64,000 nucleotides of DNA from Streptomyces venezuelae (lineage in GTDB: Bacteria; Actinomycetota; Actinomycetes; Streptomycetales; Streptomycetaceae), in the NCBI RefSeq assembly GCF_008642375.1, contig NZ_CP029194.1, positions 6,193,001 through 6,257,000 of the forward strand, given 5' to 3'. The number at the start of each line of letters is the position of its first letter. Positions within the stretch are counted from its first letter, which is position 1. The translations under genes were made by a program, and so were the position numbers. Shown piece after piece: positions 8,412 to 16,499 of this stretch. A model generated the notes under the pieces. The model saw nothing but the letters and a program-made list of their open reading frames with translations, made no database searches and was not told the origin of the DNA.

Positions 8412-9488
8412 ATGACCACCGAGCTCGTCCAGCTGCTCACTCCCGAGGGCCGCCGGGTCCACCATCCCGAGTACGCCGTCGACCCCAGCGCGGCGGAACT
8501 GCGCGGCCTCCACCGCGACATGGTGCTGGCCCGCCGCCTCGACGCCGAGGCCGTCACCCTGCAACGCCAGGGCGAACTGGCCCTCTGGCCCTCGCTGCTC
8601 GGCCAGGAGGCCGCCCAGATCGGCTCCGCCCGCGCCCTGCGGCCCAAGGACCACGCCTTCCCCAGCTACCGCGAGCACGGCGTGGCCCTGGTCAGGAACC
8701 TCGACCCGGCCCACCTCCTCTCGCTCTTCCGCGGCGCGAGCAACGGCAGCTGGGACCCGGCCGAGAACAACTTCCACCTCTACACCCTCGTCATCGGTTC
8801 GCAGGCGCTGCACGCCACCGGCTACGCGATGGGCGTCGCCAAGGACGGCGCCGACACCGCCGTCATCGGCTACTTCGGCGACGGCGCCTCCAGCCAGGGC
8901 GACGTGGCGGAGGCCTTCACCTTCGGCGCGGTCTACGACGCCCCGATCGTGTTCTTCTGCCAGAACAACCAGTGGGCCATCTCCGAGCCCACCGAACGCC
9001 AGATGCGCGTCCCGCTCTACCGGCGCGCCGCCGGCTTCGGCTTCCCGGGCGTCCGCGTCGACGGCAACGACGTCCTCGCGTGCCTGGCCGTCACCCGCGC
9101 CGCCCTCGACCACGTACGGACCGGTTCCGGGCCGATGCTCGTCGAGGCGTACACGTACCGCATGGGCGCCCACACCACCTCCGACGACCCGACCAAGTAC
9201 CGCGACGAGGCCGAGGTCGAGGAGTGGCGGGCCAAGGACCCGATCCTGCGGCTCCGCCGGCTCCTGGAGCGCGAGGGCCACGCCGACGAGGACTGGTTCG
9301 CCGCCCTCGACGAGGAGGCGGAGACGCTCGGCCGGCGCGTCCGCGAGATCGTCAGGACCATGCCCGATCCCGACCCGTCGGTGATGTTCGAGAACGTGTA
9401 CGCGGACGGGCACGCGCTCGTCGACGAGGAACGTGCCCGGTTCGCCGCCTACCAGGAGTCCTTCGTGGACGCCGGACGGAGCAACTAG
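8412..9488 (+). CDS. 2-oxoacid dehydrogenase E1 alpha subunit
   Basis: A 358-residue thiamine-diphosphate enzyme subunit of the pyruvate / branched-chain 2-oxoacid dehydrogenase type. The TPP motif runs from GDGASSQGD to NNQWAIS; SYREHG and TTSDDPTKYR are typical of E1 alpha chains. With E1 beta it decarboxylates a 2-oxo acid and transfers the acyl group to lipoyl-E2. It begins 25 bp after the ATP-grasp-like gene and E1 beta begins 2 bp after its stop. Context inside a biosynthetic cluster suggests a dedicated supply of starter or extender acyl-CoA. Substrate (pyruvate versus branched) cannot be decided by eye. Confidence 0.93.
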   Translation: MTTELVQLLTPEGRRVHHPEYAVDPSAAELRGLHRDMVLARRLDAEAVTLQRQGELALWPSLLGQEAAQIGSARALRPKDHAFPSYREHGVALVRNLDPAHLLSLFRGASNGSWDPAENNFHLYTLVIGSQALHATGYAMGVAKDGADTAVIGYFGDGASSQGDVAEAFTFGAVYDAPIVFFCQNNQWAISEPTERQMRVPLYRRAAGFGFPGVRVDGNDVLACLAVTRAALDHVRTGSGPMLVEAYTYRMGAHTTSDDPTKYRDEAEVEEWRAKDPILRLRRLLEREGHADEDWFAALDEEAETLGRRVREIVRTMPDPDPSVMFENVYADGHALVDEERARFAAYQESFVDAGRSN

Positions 9489-9490
9489 TC

Positions 9491-10471
9491 ATGGTCACGA
9501 AGAGTCTTCCCCTGGCGAAGGCGCTCAACGAGGCCCTCCGCGCCGCGCTGGAGTCCGACCCCAAGGTCCTCCTCATGGGCGAGGACATCGGCAAGCTCGG
9601 GGGTGTCTTCCGCGTCACCGACGGCCTGCAGAAGGACTTCGGCGAGAGCCGCGTCATGGACTCGCCGCTCGCCGAGTCCGGCATCGTCGGCACCGCCATC
9701 GGCCTGGCCCTGCGCGGCTACCGGCCGGTCGTGGAGATCCAGTTCGACGGCTTCGTCTTCCCCGCGTACGACCAGATCGTCACGCAGCTCGCGAAGATGC
9801 ACGCCCGCTCGCAGGGCAAGGTGCGCCTGCCCGTCGTCATCCGCATCCCGTACGGCGGCGGCATCGGTGCGGTCGAGCACCACTCGGAGTCCCCCGAGGC
9901 GCTCTTCGCGCACGTCGCGGGCCTGAAGATCGTGTCGCCCTCGACCCCGTCCGACGCGTACTGGATGCTCCGGCAGGCCATCCGGAGCGACGACCCGGTC
10001 ATCTTCTTCGAGCCCAAGCGCCGCTACTGGGACAAGGGCGACGTCGACACGGATCTCGACCCCGGCGAGCTCCACGAGGCGCGGGTCGCCCGCGAGGGCA
10101 CGGACCTCACCCTCGCCGCCTACGGACCGATGGTGAAGACCTGCCTCCAGGCCGCCGTCGCGGCCGAGGAGGAGGGCAGATCGATCGAGGTCGTGGACCT
10201 CCGCTCGGTCTCCCCGATCGACTTCGACACCGTCCAGGCCTCGGTCGAGAAGACCGGCCGCCTGGTCGTCGTCCACGAGGCCCCCGTCTTCTTCGGCTCG
10301 GGCGCGGAGATCGCCGCCCGGATCACCGAGCGCTGCTTCTACCACCTGGAGGCCCCCGTCCTGCGGGTCGGCGGCTACCACGCGCCGTACCCGCCGGCGC
10401 GCCTGGAGGAGGAGTACCTGCCGGGTCTCGACAGGGTGCTCGACGCCGTCGACCGCTCGTTGGCGTACTAA
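9491..10471 (+). CDS. 2-oxoacid dehydrogenase E1 beta subunit
   Basis: A 326-residue partner of E1 alpha. Characteristic segments are LLMGEDIGKLGGVFRVT, the cofactor Glu in DSPLAESGIVG, GGGIGAVEHHSESPEA and VVDLRSVSPIDFDT. Length and order are as in actinobacterial BkdB/AcoB-like proteins. Only 2 bp separate it from E1 alpha, and E2 follows after 32 bp. Its stop codon lies inside a 19-bp tandem duplication (see the repeat at 10453-10490), so the last seven codons are duplicated downstream of the stop. Confidence 0.93.
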   Translation: MVTKSLPLAKALNEALRAALESDPKVLLMGEDIGKLGGVFRVTDGLQKDFGESRVMDSPLAESGIVGTAIGLALRGYRPVVEIQFDGFVFPAYDQIVTQLAKMHARSQGKVRLPVVIRIPYGGGIGAVEHHSESPEALFAHVAGLKIVSPSTPSDAYWMLRQAIRSDDPVIFFEPKRRYWDKGDVDTDLDPGELHEARVAREGTDLTLAAYGPMVKTCLQAAVAAEEEGRSIEVVDLRSVSPIDFDTVQASVEKTGRLVVVHEAPVFFGSGAEIAARITERCFYHLEAPVLRVGGYHAPYPPARLEEEYLPGLDRVLDAVDRSLAY

Positions 10472-10490
10472 TCGCTCGTTGGCGTACTAG
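10453..10490. repeat. 19-bp tandem duplication spanning the E1 beta stop codon
   Basis: The block CGCTCGTTGGCGTACTA occurs at 10454-10470 and again at 10473-10489. Each copy runs into a stop (TAA at 10469-10471, TAG at 10488-10490). The period is 19 bp. The second copy pushes the E2 start further from the E1 beta stop. It looks like a recent slippage event. Confidence 0.9.
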
Positions 10491-10503
10491 GAAATAAGGA
10501 ATC

Positions 10504-11850
10504 ATGGCGATTCGCGAATTCAGGATGCCCGACGTGGGGGAGGGGCTCACCGAGGCCGACATCCTCACCTGGTACGTCAAGCCCGGCGACCCCGTCGTCG
10601 ACGGGCAGGTCGTGTGCGAGATCGAGACGGCGAAGGCGGCGGTGGAACTCCCCGTCCCCTTCGACGGGGTCGTCCGGGAGATCGGCTTTCCCGAGGGCGC
10701 GACGGTCGACGTCGGCGCCGTGATCATCTCGGTCGACACGGCGGGCGCGGCAGGCCCGCAGGACCGGGCCGTGGCAGCGGCACCGGCCGTCACGGCCGCC
10801 GCAGCCGTCGGCGCCGACGCTCCGGCGCGGCCGGAACGCCGGCCCGTCCTCGTCGGCTACGGCGTCGTGGAGTCCTCCGCGAAGCGCCGCCCCCGCAAGA
10901 CCGCCGGCGGCACGGCCCCCGGCAGCCGCGGGCCCGCCGCAGGACCGCGCCCGCTGGCCAAGCCGCCGGTGCGCAAGCTGGCCAAGGACCTCGGGGTCGA
11001 CCTGACGGCCGTGCGCCCCTCCGGCGGGGGAGGCACGATCACGCGCGCCGACGTGCACGCCGCCGCCGTGGTCGACATCGGCACCCGCGAGATCGTGGAG
11101 CGACCGGCCCCGACGCCGGCCCCTGCTCCTGCCGCGGTGGTGCCGGACGCCCGGGAGACCCGTACCCCCATCAAGGGTGTGCGGAAGGCGACGGCGGCGG
11201 CGATGGTGGGTTCGGCGTTCACCGCGCCGCACGTCACCGAGTTCGTGACCTTCGACATCACGCGCACGATGAAGCTGGTCGAGGAGCTGAAGTCCGACAA
11301 GGACATGGCGGGCCTGCGGGTCAACCCGCTGCTCCTCATCGCCAAGGCCGTGCTGGTCGCGGTGAAGCGGAACCCGGAGATCAACGCGGCCTGGGACGAG
11401 GCGGCGCAGGAGATCGTCCTCAAGCACTACGTGAACCTGGGCATCGCCGCGGCCACCCCGCGCGGTCTGATCGTGCCGAACATCAAGGACGCGCACGCAC
11501 AGACCCTGCCCGAGCTCTCGAAGTCCCTGAGCCAGCTCGTCGCCACCGCCCGCGAGGGCAGGACCACGCCGGCGGCGATGCAGGGCGGCACTTTCACCAT
11601 CACCAACGTCGGCGTCTTCGGCGTCGACACCGGTACGCCGATCCTGAACCCCGGCGAGTCCGCGATCCTCGCGATCGGTGCGATCAAGCTCCAGCCGTGG
11701 GTCCACAAGGGCAAGGTGAAGCCCCGCCAGGTCACCACGCTGGCCCTCTCCTTCGACCACCGGCTCGTCGACGGCGAGCTCGGCTCCAAGTTCCTGGCGG
11801 ACATCGCCGCGGTCCTGGAGCAGCCGAAGCGCCTCGTCACCTGGGCCTGA
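10504..11850 (+). CDS. 2-oxoacid dehydrogenase E2 (dihydrolipoamide acyltransferase)
   Basis: A 448-residue E2 core protein. Residues about 1-80 are a lipoyl domain with lipoyl-Lys44 in EIETAKAAVELP. A Pro/Ala-rich linker follows, then a peripheral-subunit binding domain (KPPVRKLAKDLGVDLTAV, near 155-190), a second linker and the catalytic acyltransferase domain ending in FDHRLVDGELG, the His...Asp-Gly active site. All domains are present, unlike the lipoyl-less E2-type acetyltransferases of tetronate clusters. No E3 gene is nearby, so a housekeeping E3 must serve. AAGGA lies 3 bp before the ATG. This is the last plus-strand gene of the cluster. Confidence 0.93.
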   Translation: MAIREFRMPDVGEGLTEADILTWYVKPGDPVVDGQVVCEIETAKAAVELPVPFDGVVREIGFPEGATVDVGAVIISVDTAGAAGPQDRAVAAAPAVTAAAAVGADAPARPERRPVLVGYGVVESSAKRRPRKTAGGTAPGSRGPAAGPRPLAKPPVRKLAKDLGVDLTAVRPSGGGGTITRADVHAAAVVDIGTREIVERPAPTPAPAPAAVVPDARETRTPIKGVRKATAAAMVGSAFTAPHVTEFVTFDITRTMKLVEELKSDKDMAGLRVNPLLLIAKAVLVAVKRNPEINAAWDEAAQEIVLKHYVNLGIAAATPRGLIVPNIKDAHAQTLPELSKSLSQLVATAREGRTTPAAMQGGTFTITNVGVFGVDTGTPILNPGESAILAIGAIKLQPWVHKGKVKPRQVTTLALSFDHRLVDGELGSKFLADIAAVLEQPKRLVTWA

Positions 11851-11897
11851 ACCGGTCCTGAACCGGGACTGAACCCGGGCCCGACCGTGAGGCCGGG

Positions 11898-11934
11898 GGT
11901 CCTCGCCCCGCCCGAGCCGTCTCAGGCGAGGACC
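11898..11934. terminator. Bidirectional terminator between E2 and the I66-like gene
   Basis: GGTCCTCGCC at 11898-11907 pairs perfectly with GGCGAGGACC at 11925-11934, with a 17-nt loop. The right arm includes the last codons of the minus-strand gene. It lies between two convergent genes and marks the end of the biosynthetic operon. Confidence 0.6.
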
Positions 11935-12356
11935 TCGATCCTCCACTGCGGGTCGCGGTCGTCCGTCCGGACGAACACCCGCTTGGGGAGCTGCGAGCGG
12001 TCCTCGAAGAGGTCCCGGCCGAGCGCGAGACCGTTCTGGTCGATGACGTAGACCCCGTCCCAGAGGTCGTCGAGGCCGGCGACCGTCCTGACGCCTTCCT
12101 CGGTGACCCGCTGGAGGCGCCAGACGGAGGCGGGGGAGTCGTCGGGCCGGACGGCGACCGGGGCGCGCTCGCCGCCCTCCGCGACGACGGTCTCCTCCGT
12201 GCCCTTCACGGTGAGCCGGAACCCGTCGCCCTCGGGGCTCACCGCCCACTCCGCGTACTGCTCCGGCTGCGCGAGCAGCCCCACCATCCGTCCGTCCAGG
12301 ACCCCGACCGGAGCCCCCTTCGCGTACAGCCTGACGACCTTGACGATGTCCGACAT
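11922..12356 (-). CDS. Possible I66-type (beta-trefoil) serine protease inhibitor
   Basis: A 144-residue soluble protein without signal peptide. The pattern GxVY(V)ID with GLALGRDLFEDRS, LPKRVFV and a final WRIEVL suggests repeated beta hairpins. I associate it, from memory and weakly, with proteins labelled I66 family proteinase inhibitor in Streptomyces. The ATG at 12356 is preceded by AGGAGG four bases upstream, which decides the start over an upstream ATG at 12428. It converges on E2 and lies just outside the cluster, so a role in the pathway is unlikely. Target protease unknown. Confidence 0.5.
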   Translation of the reverse strand: MSDIVKVVRLYAKGAPVGVLDGRMVGLLAQPEQYAEWAVSPEGDGFRLTVKGTEETVVAEGGERAPVAVRPDDSPASVWRLQRVTEEGVRTVAGLDDLWDGVYVIDQNGLALGRDLFEDRSQLPKRVFVRTDDRDPQWRIEVLA

Positions 12357-12509
12357 CGAGCCTCCTGTGCTGAGTGCGGCAGTTGTCCCGATCCTGCCCG
12401 CACGGACCTGGCGCGGGCCAGTGAACACGCAGGTGCGTACGAGCGATCCCAGGCGCGCGTACGGCCGTGGTCACGGGGACACGCGGGCCGCCGGGTGTAC
12501 GGCTAGGGC

Positions 12510-12833
12510 ATGACGCTCCCCGTGAACCAGCTCAGCGACCCCGCCGTGCGCGCCTTCGTCACGGCCCTCAACGCCAACGACCAGGCGGCCCTGACCGAGG
12601 CCATGACCCCCGACGTGACCATGTCCGACGACGGTTCCGACCGCGATGTCCACCAGTGGCTCGACCGGGAGGTCTTCGGCTCGCGCGGGCACATGGACGT
12701 CGAGTCCGAGTCGGACGGCGGGCGCGGTCTCGTCGCCGACTACCGCAACGACACCTGGGGCGCGATGCGCACCAAGTGGCTGTTCACCGTCGACGGCGGG
12801 AAGATCTCCCGCTTCGAGACCGGCCAGGCGTAA
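12510..12833 (+). CDS. NTF2-like / SnoaL-like small protein
   Basis: A 107-residue cone-fold protein. Typical pattern: VRAFVTALNANDQAALTEAMTPD at the start, a central acidic strand and WLFTVDGGKISRFETGQA at the end, as in nuclear-transport-factor-2-like proteins. Family members range from ketosteroid isomerases to binding proteins, so no reaction can be assigned. It stands alone, divergent from the I66-like gene, and ends before a double hairpin. Confidence 0.75.
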   Translation: MTLPVNQLSDPAVRAFVTALNANDQAALTEAMTPDVTMSDDGSDRDVHQWLDREVFGSRGHMDVESESDGGRGLVADYRNDTWGAMRTKWLFTVDGGKISRFETGQA

Positions 12834-12858
12834 CCCCCGAGGTCGTCGGCCGGGGCGC

Positions 12859-12914
12859 CCAGGGGGTGTCCTGCCCCCTGGGGCCTGTCCGACCCTGATG
12901 CGTCGGACAGGCCC
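12859..12914. terminator. Double hairpin terminator between convergent genes
   Basis: Hairpin 1: CCAGGGGG (12859-12866) with CCCCCTGG (12874-12881). Hairpin 2: GGGCCTGTCCGAC (12881-12893) with GTCGGACAGGCCC (12902-12914), a perfect 13-bp stem with an 8-nt loop. The right arm abuts the SDR stop codon. Part of hairpin 2 recurs at 38072-38096. Confidence 0.75.
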
Positions 12915-13657
12915 TAGCCCCGGCCGATGTACGGCATGGACGTCGCCATGACCGTCGCGAACTGGACGTTCGCCTCCAGCGGCAGCGCCGCCATGTGCAC
13001 GACCGTCGCCGCCACGTCCGCCGCGTCCATCACCGGCTCCGCCGCCAGCTGCCCGTTGGCCTGGAGGATCCCGCTCTGCATGCGGGCCGTCATCTCGGTC
13101 GCCGCGTTGCCGATGTCGAGCTGACCGCAGGCGATCCGGTACGGGCGCCCGTCGAGCGACAGCGACTTCGTCAGGCCCGTCATGGCGTGCTTCGTCGCCG
13201 TGTACGCGATCGAGTGCGGGCGCGGCACGTGCGCCGAGATCGATCCGTTGTTGATGATGCGCCCGCCCTGCGGCTCCTGCTCCTTCATGGCCCGGAAGGC
13301 CGCCTGCGCGCAGAGGAACGCGCCCGTGAGGTTGACGTCGACGACCGCGCGCCAGGTCTCCGGATCCAGGTCCTCGACGGGGACGCCGCCGCCCGCGAAC
13401 GTACCGGCGTTGTTGAAGAGCAGGTCGACGCGGCCGTAGCGCTCGCGTACCGCCGCGAAGAGGGCCGCCACCTCGTCCGCCGAGGTGACGTCCGTGGGGA
13501 CGACCAGGAAGTCCCCGGCCGGCGAGGCCGCCGCCGTCTCCTCCAGGGCGGCCGCCCGGCGCCCCGCCAGGGCCACCGACCAGCCGGCCGCCGCCAGGGC
13601 GAGGGCCACACTCCGGCCGATGCCCGATCCCGCTCCCGTCACCACTGCGATGCTCAT
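12914..13657 (-). CDS. Short-chain dehydrogenase/reductase
   Basis: A 247-residue classical SDR. TGAGSGIG near residue 8 binds NAD(P); NNAG near 85, catalytic Ser in NNGSISA and YTATK (Tyr-x3-Lys) complete the active site. Arg residues after the first beta strand suggest NADP preference, which is an inference. The ATG at 13657 is the only start giving the Rossmann fold at the N-terminus. It is a single gene whose stop touches the terminator hairpin and which is divergent from phoD. Substrate unknown. Confidence 0.9.
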   Translation of the reverse strand: MSIAVVTGAGSGIGRSVALALAAAGWSVALAGRRAAALEETAAASPAGDFLVVPTDVTSADEVAALFAAVRERYGRVDLLFNNAGTFAGGGVPVEDLDPETWRAVVDVNLTGAFLCAQAAFRAMKEQEPQGGRIINNGSISAHVPRPHSIAYTATKHAMTGLTKSLSLDGRPYRIACGQLDIGNAATEMTARMQSGILQANGQLAAEPVMDAADVAATVVHMAALPLEANVQFATVMATSMPYIGRG

Positions 13658-13792
13658 GGGCGCGCAGCGTACGCGAGACGCGTGCCCCATGAACTCATCC
13701 GTCCGACACGTGGATGTTCTGTACCCGACAACGTGTCGTCGTCCCGTCCTCCTCGAATGGCGGAAGCGCAACATCCGTCCGGGGAGGGGTAC

Positions 13793-15439
13793 ATGGACCA
13801 CGTACACGGCCACGCACCAGGTCATTCCGAGGAACTCCGCGCCGCCGCACGCCACTTCGGCCGGCGCCGGTTCCTCACCGTCACCGGGGCGGCCGCCGCG
13901 CTCGCCTTCGCCACCCAGCTGCCCGCCGCCGGCGCCGCGGCCGCCGCGGAGCTCGACGGCCGGCGCGTGACGGAGGACCCGTTCACCCTGGGGGTGGCAT
14001 CCGGCGACCCGCTGCCCGGCTCCGTCCTGCTCTGGACCCGGCTCGCGCCCCGCCCCTTCGAGCCCGACGGCGGCCTGCCCGCCTCCCGCGTCTCCGTCCA
14101 CTGGGAGCTCGCCCGCGACGAGCGCTTCACCCGGACCGTCCGGCGCGGCCGGGCCACCGCGCACCCGGAGTTCCGGCACGCCGTCCACGTCGAGGTCGAG
14201 CACCTCGACCCCGGCCACGTCTTCTTCTACCGATTCCGCGTCGGCGACTGGACGAGCCCCGTCGGCCGTACCCGCACCGCCCCGTCCGCCGGCGCCCGGA
14301 ACTCCGGCCTCAAGCTGGCCGCCGTCTCCTGCCAGGCGTACCACGACGGGTACTTCACGGCCTACCGCCACCTCGCCCAGGAGGACGTCGACGTCGTCTT
14401 CCACCTCGGCGACTACCTGTACGAGTACGCCGTCAACGCCACGGGCGGCGCCCGCGCCTACACCGACCGCACCCTCCCGGCCGTCTTCAACCGCGAGACC
14501 GTCACGCTGGAGGACTACCGGCTGCGGTACGGCCTCTACAAGTCGGACCCCGACCTGCGCGCCGCGCACGCCGCCCACCCCTTCGTCGTCACCTGGGACG
14601 ACCACGAGACCGAGAACAACTACGCGGGCGGCACCCCCGAGAACGGCGTCCCGCCGGAGGAGTTCCTGCTCCGCCGCGCCGCCGCCTACCGCGCCTACTG
14701 GGAGCACCAGCCGCTGCGCCGCCCCCAGCAGCCGGAGGGCCCGGACATGCCGCTCCACCGGCGGCTGCGGTTCGGGAGCCTCGCCCAGTTCGACATCCTC
14801 GACACCCGCCAGTACCGCTCGGACCAGGCGTACGGGGACGGCTGGCAGGTCCCGGGGCCCGAGTCCGAGGACCCGGCCCGCACGATGACCGGCGCCGCGC
14901 AGGAGCGCTGGCTGCTCGACGGCTGGCGCGGCTCCCGGGCCGCCCGCTGGAACGTCCTGCCGCAGCAGGTGGTGTTCTCCGAGCGCCGCGACCGCCCCAC
15001 CGCCGACTTCAAGCTCTCCATGGACTCCTGGGACGGCTACCCGGCCTCCCGGCAGCGGATCCTCGCGGGGGCGGAGGCCGCCGGCGTCGAGAACCTCATG
15101 GTGCTCACCGGGGACGTCCACGTCGGTTACGGCCTCGACATCAAGGCCGACTTCCGCGACCCGGGGTCCCGGACCGTCGGCACCGAGATCGTCGCCACCT
15201 CGATCAGCAGCGGCAAGGACGGTGCCGACCGGCCGGCCAACCACGACCGGCTCACCCAGGCCAACCCGCACCTGAGGTTCTACAACGGGCGGCGCGGCTA
15301 TGTGACGGTCACGCTCGCCACGGACAGCGCCCGTGCCGACTTCCGTACGGTCCCGTACGTCACGAACCCGGGCGCCCCCGTCACCACCACCGCCTCCTAC
15401 GTCACCGAGGCGGGCAACCCGGGCCTCACGCCCGCGTAG
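13793..15439 (+). CDS. phoD: Tat-exported PhoD-family phosphodiesterase / alkaline phosphatase D
   Basis: A 548-residue secreted metallophosphoesterase. The twin-arginine signal is GRRRFLTVTG followed by a hydrophobic stretch and cleavage after about residue 50 (GAAAAAE). The N-terminal Fn3-like domain starts PFTLGVASGDP, a PhoD signature; catalytic segments include SCQAYHDGYFTAY, FHLGDYLYEY, TWDDHETENNY and LTGDVHVGY. It would release phosphate from phosphodiesters such as teichoic acids outside the cell, usually under PhoP control; I did not identify a PHO box with confidence. Its 3' end overlaps the convergent oxidoreductase by 14 bp. Confidence 0.93.
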   Translation: MDHVHGHAPGHSEELRAAARHFGRRRFLTVTGAAAALAFATQLPAAGAAAAAELDGRRVTEDPFTLGVASGDPLPGSVLLWTRLAPRPFEPDGGLPASRVSVHWELARDERFTRTVRRGRATAHPEFRHAVHVEVEHLDPGHVFFYRFRVGDWTSPVGRTRTAPSAGARNSGLKLAAVSCQAYHDGYFTAYRHLAQEDVDVVFHLGDYLYEYAVNATGGARAYTDRTLPAVFNRETVTLEDYRLRYGLYKSDPDLRAAHAAHPFVVTWDDHETENNYAGGTPENGVPPEEFLLRRAAAYRAYWEHQPLRRPQQPEGPDMPLHRRLRFGSLAQFDILDTRQYRSDQAYGDGWQVPGPESEDPARTMTGAAQERWLLDGWRGSRAARWNVLPQQVVFSERRDRPTADFKLSMDSWDGYPASRQRILAGAEAAGVENLMVLTGDVHVGYGLDIKADFRDPGSRTVGTEIVATSISSGKDGADRPANHDRLTQANPHLRFYNGRRGYVTVTLATDSARADFRTVPYVTNPGAPVTTTASYVTEAGNPGLTPA

Positions 15440-16427
15440 GCGCCGCCTCGGAGGGATAGCGGACGCCGACGCGCTCCCGTACGGCGTCGAGCGTCCGCAT
15501 GACCGCGAGCGAACCCTCCAGCGGCACGAGCGGCGACTCCGTCGCACCCGCCCGCAGGCAGCGCATCACCTCGGCGGCCTCGTGCCGGAAGGAGTGCGGG
15601 TCGTCGCCCGCCACGAACTCCTCCGGCTCCCGGCCGTCGCGGTGCAGCGTGAACCGTTCGGGGAAGAAGAAGCCGCGCGGCACCTCGATCCGGCCGAGCG
15701 TGCCCGTCACGGCTGCCGTCAGCGGAGTGTCCGCGACGAGCGAGCAGGACAGCAGCGCCGAGGCGCCCGAGTCCCAGCCCAGCAGCATCCCCGTGTTCAG
15801 GTCGACGCCCTCCGGCGAGATCAGCGCGTGCGCCTGGACCGAGTCCGGCTCGCCGAGCAGCAGCTGCGCGAACGACACCGGGTACACCCCGAGGTCGAGC
15901 AGCGCCCCGCCGCCCACCGCCGGGTCCCGCAGCCGGTGGTCGGCGGCGAAGGGGCCCGCGAGCCCGAAGTCCGCCTGGACGGTCCTGACCTCGCCGACCG
16001 CCCCGTCCCGCACGAGCTCCGCGAGCCGCAGGACGAGCGGGTTGCAGTACATCCACATGGCCTCCATCAGGAAGAGGCCGCGGTCCCGGGAGAGGGTGAC
16101 CAATTCCTCCGCCTCACGGGCGTTGAGCGTGAGAGCCTTCTCGCAAAGCACCGCCTTTCCCGCCTCCAGCGCGAGCCCGGCCGCCTCCCGGTGCGCGTGG
16201 TGCGGCGTCGCCACGTACACGACGTCGACGTCCTCGTCGGCGAAGAGTCCGGCCCATTCCCCGTACGCGCGCGGGATCCCGAAGCGGTCCGCGAAGGCCT
16301 TCGCGGACGCCTCCGTGCGGGACGCCACGGCCACGACCTCGGCGCCGTCGAGCGTCAGCAGGTCCGTCGTGAACCGCTCCGCTATGCCGCCCGTCGCCAG
16401 GATCCCCCAGCGCACCGTTCCGCTCAT
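15426..16427 (-). CDS. Gfo/Idh/MocA family oxidoreductase
   Basis: A 333-residue NAD(P)-dependent sugar-type dehydrogenase. The Rossmann segment is WGILATGGIAERF; VVYVATPHHAHREAA and CEKALTLNAREAEEL (EKP-like Lys) follow; GGGALLDLGVYPV and the C-terminal beta sheet are normal. Family members oxidise or reduce cyclic polyols and sugars; the substrate is not predictable. ATG at 16427. It is convergent with phoD (14-bp overlap) and divergent from the Bcr/CflA gene with a 72-bp gap that must hold both promoters. Confidence 0.9.
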   Translation of the reverse strand: MSGTVRWGILATGGIAERFTTDLLTLDGAEVVAVASRTEASAKAFADRFGIPRAYGEWAGLFADEDVDVVYVATPHHAHREAAGLALEAGKAVLCEKALTLNAREAEELVTLSRDRGLFLMEAMWMYCNPLVLRLAELVRDGAVGEVRTVQADFGLAGPFAADHRLRDPAVGGGALLDLGVYPVSFAQLLLGEPDSVQAHALISPEGVDLNTGMLLGWDSGASALLSCSLVADTPLTAAVTGTLGRIEVPRGFFFPERFTLHRDGREPEEFVAGDDPHSFRHEAAEVMRCLRAGATESPLVPLEGSLAVMRTLDAVRERVGVRYPSEAAPTRA

Positions 16428-16499
16428 GTTTCCCCACCCGTCCCGAAGAGGTCTCGACCATGCCGGTCGAGCTGAGAGCATAGGCAAGGATTCAACGAA

